Shown: positions 43,150 through 51,691, counted from the first letter of the stretch. The stretch: DNA of 64,000 nt from AC-56 sp963798705 (GCA_963798705.1 CAWCTW010000005.1:1-64000); one strand, 5' to 3'. Notes: a model not told the origin generated them from the letters alone. Made by a program: numbers and translations.

Positions 43150-43155
43150 TAGACT
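43150..43155 (+). promoter_or_regulatory. -10 box upstream of the alaS leader ORF
   Basis: TAGACT, 9 nt before the ATG of the 17-codon leader ORF, placing the transcript start at or close to that ATG. Confidence 0.45.
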
Positions 43156-43164
43156 CCACGCCAG

Positions 43165-43218
43165 ATGAACGGCACCTCCCAGTCGCCGCGCCGAAGCTGG
43201 GCGCCACCATCACCGTGA
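43165..43218 (+). CDS. Leader mini-ORF upstream of alaS
   Basis: A 17-codon ORF, MNGTSQSPRRSWAPPSP, whose TGA (43216-43218) overlaps the GTG start of alaS (43215-43217). It is preceded by a -10-like TAGACT box, so ribosomes could load on a nearly leaderless mRNA, translate the mini-ORF and reinitiate on alaS, which has no clear Shine-Dalgarno sequence of its own. Only one Ala codon is present, so classic alanine attenuation is unlikely. Confidence 0.5.
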   Translation: MNGTSQSPRRSWAPPSP

Positions 43219-45821
43219 ACACCGCCGAGATACGCGAGGCCTATCTGCGGTTCTTCGAGGAGCGCGGGCACCTGCGCGTGCCCTCCGCGTCGCTCATCCC
43301 GGCGCCCGAGGACACCTCGACGCTGCTCACGATCGCCGGCATGCAGCAGTTCAAGCCGTATTTCCGGGGTGATGAGGAGCCGCCGCGCAAGCGCGTCGCC
43401 TCGGTCCAGAAGTGCTTTCGCACGCCGGACATCGACGAGGTGGGCAACACGCGCCGCCATCTGACCTTCTTCGAGATGCTCGGCAATTGGAGCTTCGGCG
43501 ACTACTTCAAGGACGAGTCGATCGCCTGGGGCCTGGAGCTTTCGGTGGAGGTCTTCGGGCTCGACCCCGATCGCATCTGGACCACGGTCTTCGGCGGGGA
43601 CTCGGAGCTCGGCCTGGGGCCCGACACCGAATCGATCGAGATCTGGCAGCGCCACGGTGTGCCCGAGGAGCGGATCGTGCTATTGCCGCGCTCGGAGAAC
43701 TTCTGGCAGGCGGGGGAGACCGGGCCCTGCGGGCCCTGCTCGGAGATGTACCTGGACCGCGGCGAGGAGCTCGGCGGTGCCGACGACCGCCCGGGAGACG
43801 ACACCGAGCGCTTTCTCGAGTACTGGAACCACGTCTTCATGAGCTACGACCTGCATGAGGACGGCTCGCTCACCAGGCTGCCACGGAACAACGTCGACAC
43901 CGGTATGGGCCTCGAGCGCATGGCGGCCATCCTCCAGGGCGTCGGCTCGGTGTTCGAGACCGACGCCTTCCGCCCGCTGATCGGGCTCGCCGAGGAGATG
44001 TCCGGCCGCTCCTACGGCGACGACCGCCAGACAACCCGGGCGATGAGGATCATCGCCGACCACTCGCGCGGCATGACCTTCCTGATCGCCGACGGCGTGG
44101 TCCCGTCGAACGAGGATCGCGGCTACGTGCTGCGCCGGGTGATGCGCCGCGCGATCCAGCAGGGGCGGGTGCTCGGGCTCGAGTCGCCGTGGCTGGGCCG
44201 CTTCGCCGAGCGCACGATCGAGATGGTGGCCGGCGCCTATCCGGAGCTCGCCGAGCAGCGCGACACGATCATGCGCTGGGTCGGTGACGAGGAGGCGGCC
44301 TTCGGCCGAACGCTCGAGCGCGGCACGCAGCTCCTGGAGCGGCTGATCGCCGAGGCGACGGAGCAGGGCACGTCGTGGATCGACGCCGCCGAGGCGTTCA
44401 AGCTCCACGACACCTACGGCTTCCCGTACGACCTGACCAAGGAGCTTCTGGCCGAGGAGGGCCTGTCGGTCGACGACGCCGGGTTCGAGGCCCTGATGGA
44501 GAAGCAGCGGATCCGGGCGCGGACCGGGGCCGAGCGCGCCGTGAGCGACCGCCACGAAGAGGTCATCACGTTCGCCCAGGCGGCGCCGCCCTCCACGTTC
44601 GTCGGCTACGAGACGCTCGGGGCCGAGACCGCGGTCGCGGCGGCCGATTCGCCACTGATCAAGCTCGAGGAGAGCCCGTTCTACCCGGAGGGCGGTGGTC
44701 AGGTCTCCGATTCGGGGACGGTGAGCTGGGACGGCAAGGGGACGCGCGTAGCCGACGTGTACAGGCTGGGCGACGACCAGGTGATCCGGCTCGACGACGC
44801 CGGTCCGGCCCCGGGGCCCGGGTCGCGGGTACACGCGGAGGTCGACCGCGAGGCCCGCCACGCGACGATGCGAAATCACACCGCGACGCACCTGCTGCAC
44901 GCCGCCCTGCGTGAGCGGCTCGGCACCCACGTGCGCCAGGCCGGGTCGGCGGTGCGGCCCGACAAGCTGCGGTTCGACTTCACCCATGGCGCCGCCCTCG
45001 CGCCGGACGAGGTGCGGGACATCGAGGACCGCGTGAACGAGTGGATCAAGGCCAGCCGGCACGTCCGGGCGATGCACATGGGCCGCGCCGAGGCGGAGGC
45101 GCTCGGCGCGATGGCCCTCTTCGGCGAGAAGTACGGCGATTGGGTGCGGGTGGTCGAGGTCGACGAGGTGTCCCGCGAGCTGTGCGGCGGCACCCACGTC
45201 GTCAACACCGCCGAGATCGGGATCTTCAAGGTCGTCTCCGAGGGCTCGAGCGCCGCGAACGTCAGGCGCGTCGAGGCGATCACCGGTCCGGCGGCGATCG
45301 ACTGGTTCCGGGAGCGAAGCGAGACGCTGACCCAGGCGGGTGCGCTGCTGGGCGCGCCACGCGACCCCCTGCGGGCCGCCGAGCGGGCGGCCGAGCGCCT
45401 CGACGAGCTCGAGCGCCAAACGGCCGATGCGCAGAGGCGCTCGGCCGGCGAGGAGGCGGACGAGCTCGCATCGCAGGCCGCCGACGCCGGTGGCCTGAAG
45501 GTCGTCGCGGCGCGGCGCGACGGCGTCGATCAGCGCGCTCTCCTCGATCTTGCGGATCGGGTCAAGGCAAAGCTGGGCGAAGGTGCGGTGGTCCTGGGCG
45601 GGGCCGGCGACGGGCGGGTGGCGCTGGTCGCGAGCTTCACGTCCGGCGCGGTCGAGCGAGGGCTCTCGGCCGCCGCGGTGATCCGCGGCGCCGCCGAGGT
45701 GATGGGCGGCGGCGGCGGAGGCCGGGACGACGTCGCGCAGGCCGGCGGGCGCGACCCCGAGCGGCTGGATGACGCGCTGGGCGCCGCTCGCGAGGCGATC
45801 GAGCGCGCGCTCGGCGCCTGA
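43215..45821 (+). CDS. alaS: Alanyl-tRNA synthetase
   Basis: An 868-residue AlaRS. Aminoacylation domain: TAEIREAYLRFFEERGHLRV, STLLTIAGMQQFKPYFRGDE, RRHLTFFEMLGNWSFGDYFK, GPCGPCSEMYLDRGEELGG. Editing domain with the zinc motif HTATHLLHAALRERLGTHVR and ELCGGTHVVNTAEIGIFKVV, and a C-terminal oligomerisation/C-Ala domain ending MGGGGGGRDDVAQAGGRDPE. Complete length. GTG start overlaps the leader ORF stop. Start of a long same-strand run: ruvX follows after 13 nt. Confidence 0.96.
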   Translation: MNTAEIREAYLRFFEERGHLRVPSASLIPAPEDTSTLLTIAGMQQFKPYFRGDEEPPRKRVASVQKCFRTPDIDEVGNTRRHLTFFEMLGNWSFGDYFKDESIAWGLELSVEVFGLDPDRIWTTVFGGDSELGLGPDTESIEIWQRHGVPEERIVLLPRSENFWQAGETGPCGPCSEMYLDRGEELGGADDRPGDDTERFLEYWNHVFMSYDLHEDGSLTRLPRNNVDTGMGLERMAAILQGVGSVFETDAFRPLIGLAEEMSGRSYGDDRQTTRAMRIIADHSRGMTFLIADGVVPSNEDRGYVLRRVMRRAIQQGRVLGLESPWLGRFAERTIEMVAGAYPELAEQRDTIMRWVGDEEAAFGRTLERGTQLLERLIAEATEQGTSWIDAAEAFKLHDTYGFPYDLTKELLAEEGLSVDDAGFEALMEKQRIRARTGAERAVSDRHEEVITFAQAAPPSTFVGYETLGAETAVAAADSPLIKLEESPFYPEGGGQVSDSGTVSWDGKGTRVADVYRLGDDQVIRLDDAGPAPGPGSRVHAEVDREARHATMRNHTATHLLHAALRERLGTHVRQAGSAVRPDKLRFDFTHGAALAPDEVRDIEDRVNEWIKASRHVRAMHMGRAEAEALGAMALFGEKYGDWVRVVEVDEVSRELCGGTHVVNTAEIGIFKVVSEGSSAANVRRVEAITGPAAIDWFRERSETLTQAGALLGAPRDPLRAAERAAERLDELERQTADAQRRSAGEEADELASQAADAGGLKVVAARRDGVDQRALLDLADRVKAKLGEGAVVLGGAGDGRVALVASFTSGAVERGLSAAAVIRGAAEVMGGGGGGRDDVAQAGGRDPERLDDALGAAREAIERALGA

Positions 45822-45834
45822 GCGAACGCCGGCG

Positions 45835-46239
45835 ATGCGGGTTCTCGCGATCGATCACGGAGCGGCACGTGCCGGTTGCGCCGTCTCAGATCCCACTGGT
45901 ACCATCGCGCGGCCGCTGGAAGTGATCGAGCCTCCGGAGCCGCAACAGGCCGCGGCGCTGGTGGTCGAGAACGACGCGGATCTGGTTGTAATCGGTCTGC
46001 CGGTCTCGCTGGACGGGACCGAGGGACAGCAGGCAGCCGAAGCGCGGGCATTCAGGGAAGCGCTCGCCGCGATCGTGGACGTGCCCGTGGAGACCTACGA
46101 CGAGCGACTGACCACACGACTCGCCGAGAGCTCGACCCGCGCCGGGGCGAGCGCGCCGGCGGACGCGCTGGCGGCCGCGCACCTGCTCGAGAGCTATCTG
46201 CGCCACCGGGCCGGCGCCGGTGAGGCCTCAGAGAGATGA
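45835..46239 (+). CDS. ruvX: YqgF/RuvX-family RNase H-like protein
   Basis: A 134-residue pre-16S rRNA processing nuclease/Holliday-junction resolvase-like protein. First Asp in RVLAIDHGAARAGCAVSDPT, Glu-region DADLVVIGLPVSLDGTEGQQ, then VPVETYDERLTTRLAESS and C-terminal ADALAAAHLLESYLRHR. In most homologues the C-terminal motif is D-x-x-A-A, here ADALAAA retains the Asp. ATG 45835 follows alaS by 13 nt and its stop overlaps the mltG ATG. Confidence 0.9.
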   Translation: MRVLAIDHGAARAGCAVSDPTGTIARPLEVIEPPEPQQAAALVVENDADLVVIGLPVSLDGTEGQQAAEARAFREALAAIVDVPVETYDERLTTRLAESSTRAGASAPADALAAAHLLESYLRHRAGAGEASER

Positions 46240-47417
46240 ACGACTGGAGCGATCCATTCGCCGAGGACGAGGCGGCCGCCGAGCGCCAGCGCCGTCGCGC
46301 CGAGCGCGAGGCCCAGCGCCGCGAGCGGCGATCGCAGCGCAGCCAGCAGCAGGGCAGGCTCGCCGTGCGGGTCAAGGGGATGATGGCGGGTGCGGACGGT
46401 GATGGCGACGGCGGTGCCGACCGTCTCGATCCACGACTGGGCGCCGCCCCCGCAGCGCGTTCCACGCGGGCGGCCACGCCGCCGACGCCACCGCCGAAAC
46501 AGCCCCCGACGACCGCGGCACAGGAGCCGCCGCCTCCTGCTGCGCCGCGCGGACCGCGCGACGTGCGGCGCAGGCGCCTGATCGGCGCGGCGCTCGTCGT
46601 CGTGATCGTGATCGGGATCGTCGCCGGCGCCGCCGCGCTGATCGACCACTTCAGCGGCGGGAGCTCGTCACCGGCCTCGAAGCAGGTCGCCGGGAACTCC
46701 AAGAAGATCGTGATCCCCGAGGGATACGACCGCCGCCAGATCGCCAAGGTCGCCCACGACGATGGCATCAGCGGCGACTACTTGAAGGCGAGCAAGAGCT
46801 TCAAGGGATTCAACCCCGGCAGGTACGGCGCGCAGAACCCGCCGAGCCTGGAGGGATTCCTGTTCCCCGCGACCTACGAGCTGCCGCGCAAGCCCGACGT
46901 CGACGATCTCGTCGCCCGCCAGCTCGACGCCTTCAAGCAGTACATGGAGCCGGTGGACATGAAGTACGCGAAGTCCAAGAACCTGACCCCGTACGACGTG
47001 CTCGCCATCGCCTCGATGATCGAGCGCGAGGCGGTGGTCGACAAGGACCGCAAGCAGATCGCGGCCGTGATCTACAACCGCCTGTCCGACGGGATGCCCC
47101 TCCAGATCGACGCGACGATCCGCTTCGCGGAGAACAACTACACGAAGCCGCTCACCGATTCCGACCTGCAGATCGACTCGCCCTACAACACCTACGCCAA
47201 CCCCGGCCTGCCGCCGACGCCGATCGGCAACCCCGGGCTCGAGTCGATCAAGGCGGCCGCGCATCCGGCGAACGTCGACTACCTCTACTACGTGCTGAAG
47301 CCAAACGGCTGCGGCCACTTCTTCACCGCCTCCGATTCGGAGTTTCAGCAGGCGGTAGCGAAGTACAACGCCGCGCGCGAGGCCGCCGGCGGAAAGGCGC
47401 CGACGGACTGCTCCTGA
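46236..47417 (+). CDS. mltG: Endolytic murein transglycosylase MltG
   Basis: A 393-residue inner-membrane enzyme that cuts nascent glycan strands. A long cytosolic N-terminal region is first charged then Pro-rich (TPPTPPPKQPPTTAAQEPPP), followed by one TM helix (RLIGAALVVVIVIGIVAGAA) and the YceG-like domain: IVIPEGYDRRQIAKVAHDDG, SLEGFLFPATYELP, AIASMIEREAVVDKDRKQIA (catalytic Glu) then AVIYNRLSDGMPLQIDATIR, and YNTYANPGLPPTPIGNPGLE. The disordered Pro-rich extension is typical of actinobacterial MltG. Overlaps ruvX by ATGA. Confidence 0.93.
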   Translation: MNDWSDPFAEDEAAAERQRRRAEREAQRRERRSQRSQQQGRLAVRVKGMMAGADGDGDGGADRLDPRLGAAPAARSTRAATPPTPPPKQPPTTAAQEPPPPAAPRGPRDVRRRRLIGAALVVVIVIGIVAGAAALIDHFSGGSSSPASKQVAGNSKKIVIPEGYDRRQIAKVAHDDGISGDYLKASKSFKGFNPGRYGAQNPPSLEGFLFPATYELPRKPDVDDLVARQLDAFKQYMEPVDMKYAKSKNLTPYDVLAIASMIEREAVVDKDRKQIAAVIYNRLSDGMPLQIDATIRFAENNYTKPLTDSDLQIDSPYNTYANPGLPPTPIGNPGLESIKAAAHPANVDYLYYVLKPNGCGHFFTASDSEFQQAVAKYNAAREAAGGKAPTDCS

Positions 47418-47440
47418 AGGAGCGCGCGGGCTCGGGCGCT

Positions 47441-47446
47441 TAGCAT
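47441..47446 (+). promoter_or_regulatory. -10 box of aroE
   Basis: TAGCAT, 7 nt before ATG 47454; a separate leaderless promoter although aroE follows mltG by only 36 nt. Confidence 0.5.
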
Positions 47447-47453
47447 CGGGCCC

Positions 47454-48287
47454 ATGCCGAAGCGTCTCGCGGTCCTTGGCCAGCCGATCTCGCACTCCCG
47501 CTCGCCGGCGATGCACAACGCCGCTCTCGCCGAGCTCGGACTCCACGACGAGTGGTCGTACGAGGCGATCGAGGTCCCGCCCCATGAGTTCGACGAGCGC
47601 GTTGGCGCGATGCCCGGCGCGGGGTTCGTGGGAGTCAACGTCACCGTCCCGCACAAGCTCGCCGCGCTCGGAATCGCCGACGAGGTCTCTCAGGCCGCCC
47701 GCGCGATCGGGGCCGCCAACACGCTGACGTTCACGGACGGGCGAATCGCCGCCGAGAACACCGATGCGGCGGGATTCCTCGACGCGCTGGGCCGCCCCGC
47801 GCACGGCCGCCGGGCGCTGGTGATGGGCGCGGGCGGCGCTGCCCGCGCCGCGGTCTGGGCCCTGGTCACGCACGGGGCCGACGTTGAGATCTGGAACCGC
47901 ACCGCCGCCCGGGCCGAGGCGCTGGCCGCCGAGCTCGGGGCAGCGGTGGCGCCCGCGGAGCCGCGGTTCGACCTGCTCGTCAACGCGACGACGGTCGGCA
48001 TGGGAGGGTCGAGCGGCGACCGTGCGGATCTAAAGAGCCTTCCGATCGATCCCGATGCCCTCGGTGAGACACACCAATTGGTGGACCTCGCCTACGGGGC
48101 GGTCGAGACGGAGCTCGTTCGCACGGCGAGAGAGCGAGGGACCCACGTCGTCGACGGGATCGACGTGCTGGTCCGCCAGGGGGCCGCCTCGCTTCGGATC
48201 TGGACGGGCCTGGACCCGCCGATCGAGGCAATGAGACGGGCCGCCCGCTCGAGCGAATGGCAACCGAAAAGCGACCCGGATACCTGA
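47454..48287 (+). CDS. aroE: Shikimate dehydrogenase
   Basis: A 277-residue NADP enzyme reducing 3-dehydroshikimate. Substrate site: LGQPISHSRSPAMHNAALAE, GVNVTVPHKLAALG (catalytic Lys), NTLTFTDGRIAAENTDAAGF (catalytic Asp). NADP fold: RRALVMGAGGAARAAVWALV then VEIWNRTAARAEALAAELGA. C-terminal QGAASLRIWTGLDPPIEAM. Complete. It sits at the end of the alaS-ruvX-mltG run; the remaining aro genes follow 9 kb downstream. Confidence 0.94.
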   Translation: MPKRLAVLGQPISHSRSPAMHNAALAELGLHDEWSYEAIEVPPHEFDERVGAMPGAGFVGVNVTVPHKLAALGIADEVSQAARAIGAANTLTFTDGRIAAENTDAAGFLDALGRPAHGRRALVMGAGGAARAAVWALVTHGADVEIWNRTAARAEALAAELGAAVAPAEPRFDLLVNATTVGMGGSSGDRADLKSLPIDPDALGETHQLVDLAYGAVETELVRTARERGTHVVDGIDVLVRQGAASLRIWTGLDPPIEAMRRAARSSEWQPKSDPDT

Positions 48288-48375
48288 GGCCGGTCCCCAC
48301 CGGCGACGAGGCGACCGCCAGGGAGCTCGAGGCCGAGGCGAGGGCCGGCTCCGGCGACCGCCTTCGTTTGGACGG

Positions 48376-48777
48376 CTACCCCGGCAGCCCGGCGGCTTCG
48401 AGCGCCGCATCGAGGTTGATGAAGAACTCGACCCGTTTGATCTGGCCTGCCGTGACCGTGTGCACGGCGGCCATGGGGAGCACAGTCGGGGCGCCGCTCG
48501 CTCTTCCGCTCGCCACCCAGGAGAAACGCGCGAAGACACGATCCTCCGATAGAGCGCGAACCTCATCCACGTTGATCCGCTCGATTTCCCACGACTCCTT
48601 AAGACGCTCGATCTGAACCCGCCACTCCTCCCACCCCCGTGCGTCTTCTGCCTCCGGCCACTCTCGCGGGGCTACCACCACGACTTCCGGGGCATAGATC
48701 GCCTGAAGCGCTACCCAATCGGTTCGGTTCCACGCGTCAGCCGATCTGCGGACGACACTCACCTTCTCCTCCGGCAT
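48376..48777 (-). CDS. SnoaL/NTF2-like protein
   Basis: A 133-residue protein: EEKVSVVRRSADAWNRTDWV then LQAIYAPEVVVVAPREWPEA, REWPEAEDARGWEEWRVQIE, then VRALSEDRVFARFSWVASGR and GQIKRVEFFINLDAALEAAG, the classic SnoaL-like ending. ATG 48775-48777 is favoured over the longer frame. It lies convergent to aroE. Ligand or reaction unknown. Third member of this fold in the window, plus a fragment at 1.8 kb. Confidence 0.8.
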   Translation of the reverse strand: MPEEKVSVVRRSADAWNRTDWVALQAIYAPEVVVVAPREWPEAEDARGWEEWRVQIERLKESWEIERINVDEVRALSEDRVFARFSWVASGRASGAPTVLPMAAVHTVTAGQIKRVEFFINLDAALEAAGLPG

Positions 48778-48889
48778 GGACCGCAGTATCTCGCGGAGCG
48801 ATGCCCACCGCACACCTGGAGGCTCCAGGCCGCGCCGATGAGACCGGGATTGATCCCGGTCTGAATCGGAGCATCGGATCTCACAGCTG

Positions 48890-48895
48890 TACGGT
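48890..48895 (+). promoter_or_regulatory. -10 box upstream of the gerW-like leader ORF
   Basis: TACGGT, 7 nt before GTG 48903; leaderless arrangement for the mini-ORF that overlaps the GerW-like gene. Confidence 0.4.
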
Positions 48896-48902
48896 TCAAG
48901 CG

Positions 48903-48980
48903 GTGAGCATCAACGAGCGTGGTGCGGAAGGGGCTGATCTCGAGGTCGAGATGCGAGCCGCAGCGGGAAGGGATCGATGA
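48903..48980 (+). CDS. Leader mini-ORF upstream of the GerW-like gene
   Basis: A 25-codon ORF, VSINERGAEGADLEVEMRAA then AGRDR, with GTG 7 nt after a -10-like TACGGT and a TGA (48978-48980) overlapping the next ATG (48977-48979). Same architecture as the alaS leader. Here the downstream gene also has a Shine-Dalgarno sequence (GGAAGGGA) inside the mini-ORF. Confidence 0.5.
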   Translation: MSINERGAEGADLEVEMRAAAGRDR

Positions 48981-49456
48981 ACGGAGCCGAGGCAAGGGAG
49001 CAGGCGAGCCGTGCGGCGACGGGCCTGGGGTTCACCGAGCGCCTGGCCGAACGGGTGGGAGCCGCGGCGCGGGCCGCCGCTGTGTTCGGCGATGCCGTGG
49101 AGCAAGAGGGAGTGACAGTGATCCCGGTCGCGAGAGCGAAGTGGGGCTTCGGCGGCGGAAGCGGTGGGCGCGGCGAGGAGGAAGGAGCTGGGGGCGGTGG
49201 AGGAGCATCCGTTTCACCGGTCGGCTACATCGAGCTGCGCGCCGGGGAGGCTCGATTTCGCCGTATCTACGGCCGGGGCGAGATTGCCGCCGCCGCGGTG
49301 GCCTGCGGGCTGACGGGGGTGATCACGCTGCGCATGGTGCTGCGGGGTCGGTCCGGGGCCAGCAGGTCCAGACCGACCTTGAGGGGGCTGACGCTCCAGA
49401 CCGCCGGAGTGGGTGTCCGGTTCCTGAAACGCCGCGTCGGGCGACGCCGAACCTAG
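48977..49456 (+). CDS. GerW/YtfJ-like sporulation-associated protein
   Basis: A 159-residue protein. The GerW family core is visible: AVFGDAVEQEGVTVIPVARA, KWGFGGGSGGRGEEEGAGGG and VSPVGYIELRAGEARFRRIY. Founding members in Bacillus affect spore germination, but homologues are widespread in non-sporulating actinobacteria with unknown role. The C-terminal part (AAAAVACGLTGVITLRMVLR, TLQTAGVGVRFLKRR) is hydrophobic/basic and may associate with membrane. Start overlaps the leader-ORF stop. Confidence 0.75.
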   Translation: MNGAEAREQASRAATGLGFTERLAERVGAAARAAAVFGDAVEQEGVTVIPVARAKWGFGGGSGGRGEEEGAGGGGGASVSPVGYIELRAGEARFRRIYGRGEIAAAAVACGLTGVITLRMVLRGRSGASRSRPTLRGLTLQTAGVGVRFLKRRVGRRRT

Positions 49457-49488
49457 CCGATGCGCGAGCCTGTCTTCAACGCCGGCGT

Positions 49489-50259
49489 CTACTGGTCTCG
49501 CTTCACCTGCGAGCCGCCGACGATCGCGTCGGTTCCGTCCTCGAACCGGACCCAGGCCTTGTTGCCTCCGTCGTAGTCGGGGGCCCAGAGGATCAGCGTC
49601 GCGGGTTCGCGTTCGGAGGCGTCGGCCGGCCCGATCGAGCATGGGCTCGAGCCCTCGGCGTCGAGGCCGCGCCAGATTCGGATGAACGGGTTCTGCTCCC
49701 ACTCCGTGCCGATGGTCGAGGGCTCGCGATGACCGGGGTGGATCCGCGTCTCGTGGGGGAGTGCCATCAGCTTGTCCATGATCGAGGCCTTGAGGTCCTC
49801 GAACCCGGTCGCGCCCGGCGCCCTGGTCCCGCCGACGGTGCCCTTGAAGATCACGTCGGCGGTCAGGCAATCGGTTTCGTTGAAGTCAAGCGCGCAGTGG
49901 TCGGCGCAGTGCCCGGGCGTGTGGATGACCCCGATCTGCAGACCGCCGGTCTCGATGACGTCGCCGTCGGCGAAGGTCTCGTTCACCCTGCCCTCGAGTT
50001 GCTCGGCGGTCAGCTCGTGGGCCAGCACCGGGACGGAGAATCGCTCGGCGAGCTGCTCGGCCTCGAACACGTGATCCCAGTGGTGGTGCGTGAGCAGCAC
50101 GTGGGTGATCTCGGTGCCCTCGCGCTCGGCGCGCTCGCACAACGGGTCGGTGACCCCGTTCGAGTCGACGAGCACGCCCTTCCCCCCGATCTCGTCGACG
50201 ATCAGGTACGCGTTCGAGAGCCACTCGCCCTGTTCGACTCGCTGGATGACCATGCCCAT
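49489..50259 (-). CDS. MBL-fold hydrolase paired with mscR
   Basis: A 256-residue (254 from the second ATG) metallo-hydrolase: GEWLSNAYLIVDEIGGKGVL, zinc motif LLTHHHWDHVFEAEQLA, VIHTPGHCADHCALDF, TADVIFKGTVGGTRAPGATG and RIHPGHREPSTIGTEWEQNP. An unusual C-terminal extension of about 50 residues follows (ATLILWAPDYDGGNKAWVRF), typical of the homologue next to mscR in mycobacteria. Probably hydrolyses a mycothiol thioester such as S-formylmycothiol. Start region overlaps the stop of the dehydrogenase (TGATG). Confidence 0.85.
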   Translation of the reverse strand: MGMVIQRVEQGEWLSNAYLIVDEIGGKGVLVDSNGVTDPLCERAEREGTEITHVLLTHHHWDHVFEAEQLAERFSVPVLAHELTAEQLEGRVNETFADGDVIETGGLQIGVIHTPGHCADHCALDFNETDCLTADVIFKGTVGGTRAPGATGFEDLKASIMDKLMALPHETRIHPGHREPSTIGTEWEQNPFIRIWRGLDAEGSSPCSIGPADASEREPATLILWAPDYDGGNKAWVRFEDGTDAIVGGSQVKRDQ

Positions 50260-51359
50260 CAGCTGAACTCAATCACGGATCGGATGCCATCTTGTGCCTC
50301 CATCAGCGCGAAGGCGCGATTGACGTCGTCGAGCGCCATACGGTGCGAGATGAACGGATCGACGTCGATCTCGCCGGCCAGGAAACGGTCGACGAGCTCG
50401 GGCACGCCGTCGCGGCCCTTGACGCCGCCGAACGACGAGCCGGCGACCCGTCGGCCGGTGATCAGAAGGCGAGGGACGATGTCCAGTGTCTCGCCCTTCC
50501 CCGCCACTCCGGCAACCGTGGCGAGGCCCCAACCCATCCGAGCGGACTCGACCGCCTGGCGCATTACCGCGACGTTGCCGGTCGCCTCGAAGGTGTAGTC
50601 GGCGCCGAAGCCTCCAGTCGCCTCGACGATCCGCTCGACCGCGTCCTCGCCGCCGGTCATCGTCTCCGTTGCGCCCTGGCCCCGAGCGAGCTCGAGGCGG
50701 TCGTCGGAGAGGTCCACGCAGATGATGCGCTCGGCGCCCTGCAGCCGGCAGCCGGCGACGGCCCCCAAGCCCACCATCCCGGCGCCGAAGACGACGCACG
50801 TCGAGCCGGCGCGAACCTCGGCGGTGTTGATCGCGGCGCCGACCCCGGTGGAAAGCCCGCAGGCGAACAGGCACGCGCGATCGAACGGCGCCTCCGGGCT
50901 CACCCTCGCGAGCGCGATCTCCGGCATCACCGTGTACTCGGCGAAGGTCGAGGTGCCCATGAAGTGGCGGATCTCCTCGCCGTCGCGCCGCAGCCGCGTC
51001 GTACCGTCGGGCAGGTAGCCGTTGTTCTGCTGCTCGCGGATCGCCAGGCAGAGGTTGGTGCGATCGTCGAGGCAATGCACGCATTTGCCGCACTGCGGTG
51101 AGAACAAGGTCACGACGTGATCGCCGACGGCCAGCGACTCGACGCCCGGCCCGACGGCCTCGACGACCCCCGCGCCCTCGTGCCCGAGGACGGTCGGGGC
51201 GTATCCGGACGGGTCGACGCCTGAAGCCGTGTAGAGGTCCGTGTGACAGACCCCGCAGGCGACGAGGCGTACCAGCGCCTCGCCCTCACTCGGTTCGGTC
51301 AGCTCGAGCTCCTCGATCACGAGCGGCTTGCCGAACTCCTCCAGCACGGCCGCTCGCAT
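50259..51359 (-). CDS. mscR: S-(hydroxymethyl)mycothiol dehydrogenase-like zinc alcohol dehydrogenase
   Basis: A 366-residue class III-type medium-chain dehydrogenase: catalytic zinc ligands in VACGVCHTDLYTASG and VLGHEGAGVVEAVG, structural zinc Cys cluster CGKCVHCLDDRTNLC, NAD fold VVFGAGMVGLGAVAGCRLQG then IICVDLSDDRLELARGQGAT, and VPELVDRFLAGEIDVDPFIS. Together with the adjacent MBL gene it matches the mycobacterial mscR pair that oxidises the formaldehyde-mycothiol adduct (and can reduce S-nitrosomycothiol). Start MRAAVLEEFG at 51359; two in-frame upstream starts exist (51365, 51419). Implies mycothiol. Confidence 0.85.
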   Translation of the reverse strand: MRAAVLEEFGKPLVIEELELTEPSEGEALVRLVACGVCHTDLYTASGVDPSGYAPTVLGHEGAGVVEAVGPGVESLAVGDHVVTLFSPQCGKCVHCLDDRTNLCLAIREQQNNGYLPDGTTRLRRDGEEIRHFMGTSTFAEYTVMPEIALARVSPEAPFDRACLFACGLSTGVGAAINTAEVRAGSTCVVFGAGMVGLGAVAGCRLQGAERIICVDLSDDRLELARGQGATETMTGGEDAVERIVEATGGFGADYTFEATGNVAVMRQAVESARMGWGLATVAGVAGKGETLDIVPRLLITGRRVAGSSFGGVKGRDGVPELVDRFLAGEIDVDPFISHRMALDDVNRAFALMEAQDGIRSVIEFS

Positions 51360-51463
51360 CCTCATTCGCGGCTCCGTCCCGAGCGGTGAGCGTGGGTCAG
51401 GCGTAGCTCCATCCGCCAACGCTAATCAATCGACGCGGCCGGACGTCGGCCCGCGCTGATGGT

Positions 51464-51580
51464 CTACGGCAGCGGGTCCGTGCTGCGGAGCCAGTGGAGC
51501 GCCGTTGCGGTCCAGATGCCGCCCAGCACGAGGGCCGCGATCAACACCGCCACCAGCGGTACGAGCTCGAGAACTTCCAT
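51464..51580 (-). CDS. Single-TM small protein
   Basis: A 38-residue ORF from ATG 51578-51580, MEVLELVPLVAVLIAALVLG then GIWTATALHWLRSTDPLP, i.e. one transmembrane helix with a short basic/polar tail. The longer upstream frame is Arg/Pro-rich and not protein-like. No strong RBS. Plausible but unproven membrane microprotein. Confidence 0.45.
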   Translation of the reverse strand: MEVLELVPLVAVLIAALVLGGIWTATALHWLRSTDPLP

Positions 51581-51691
51581 AGCCCAAGGATGGACGACGC
51601 TCCTAAGCCGTTGCTCAACGTCGGCTACCGCCGGCTCGGAGCGCTGCGGCCCGTGGCGCCGGGCGTGCGTGGGGAAACCCACATCACGCCA

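Noticed and set aside
43136..43214. T-box or other tRNA-sensing riboswitch before alaS
   Set aside because: The gap is too short and lacks the T-box sequence; the mini-ORF explains the region better. The hisS upstream region was also negative.
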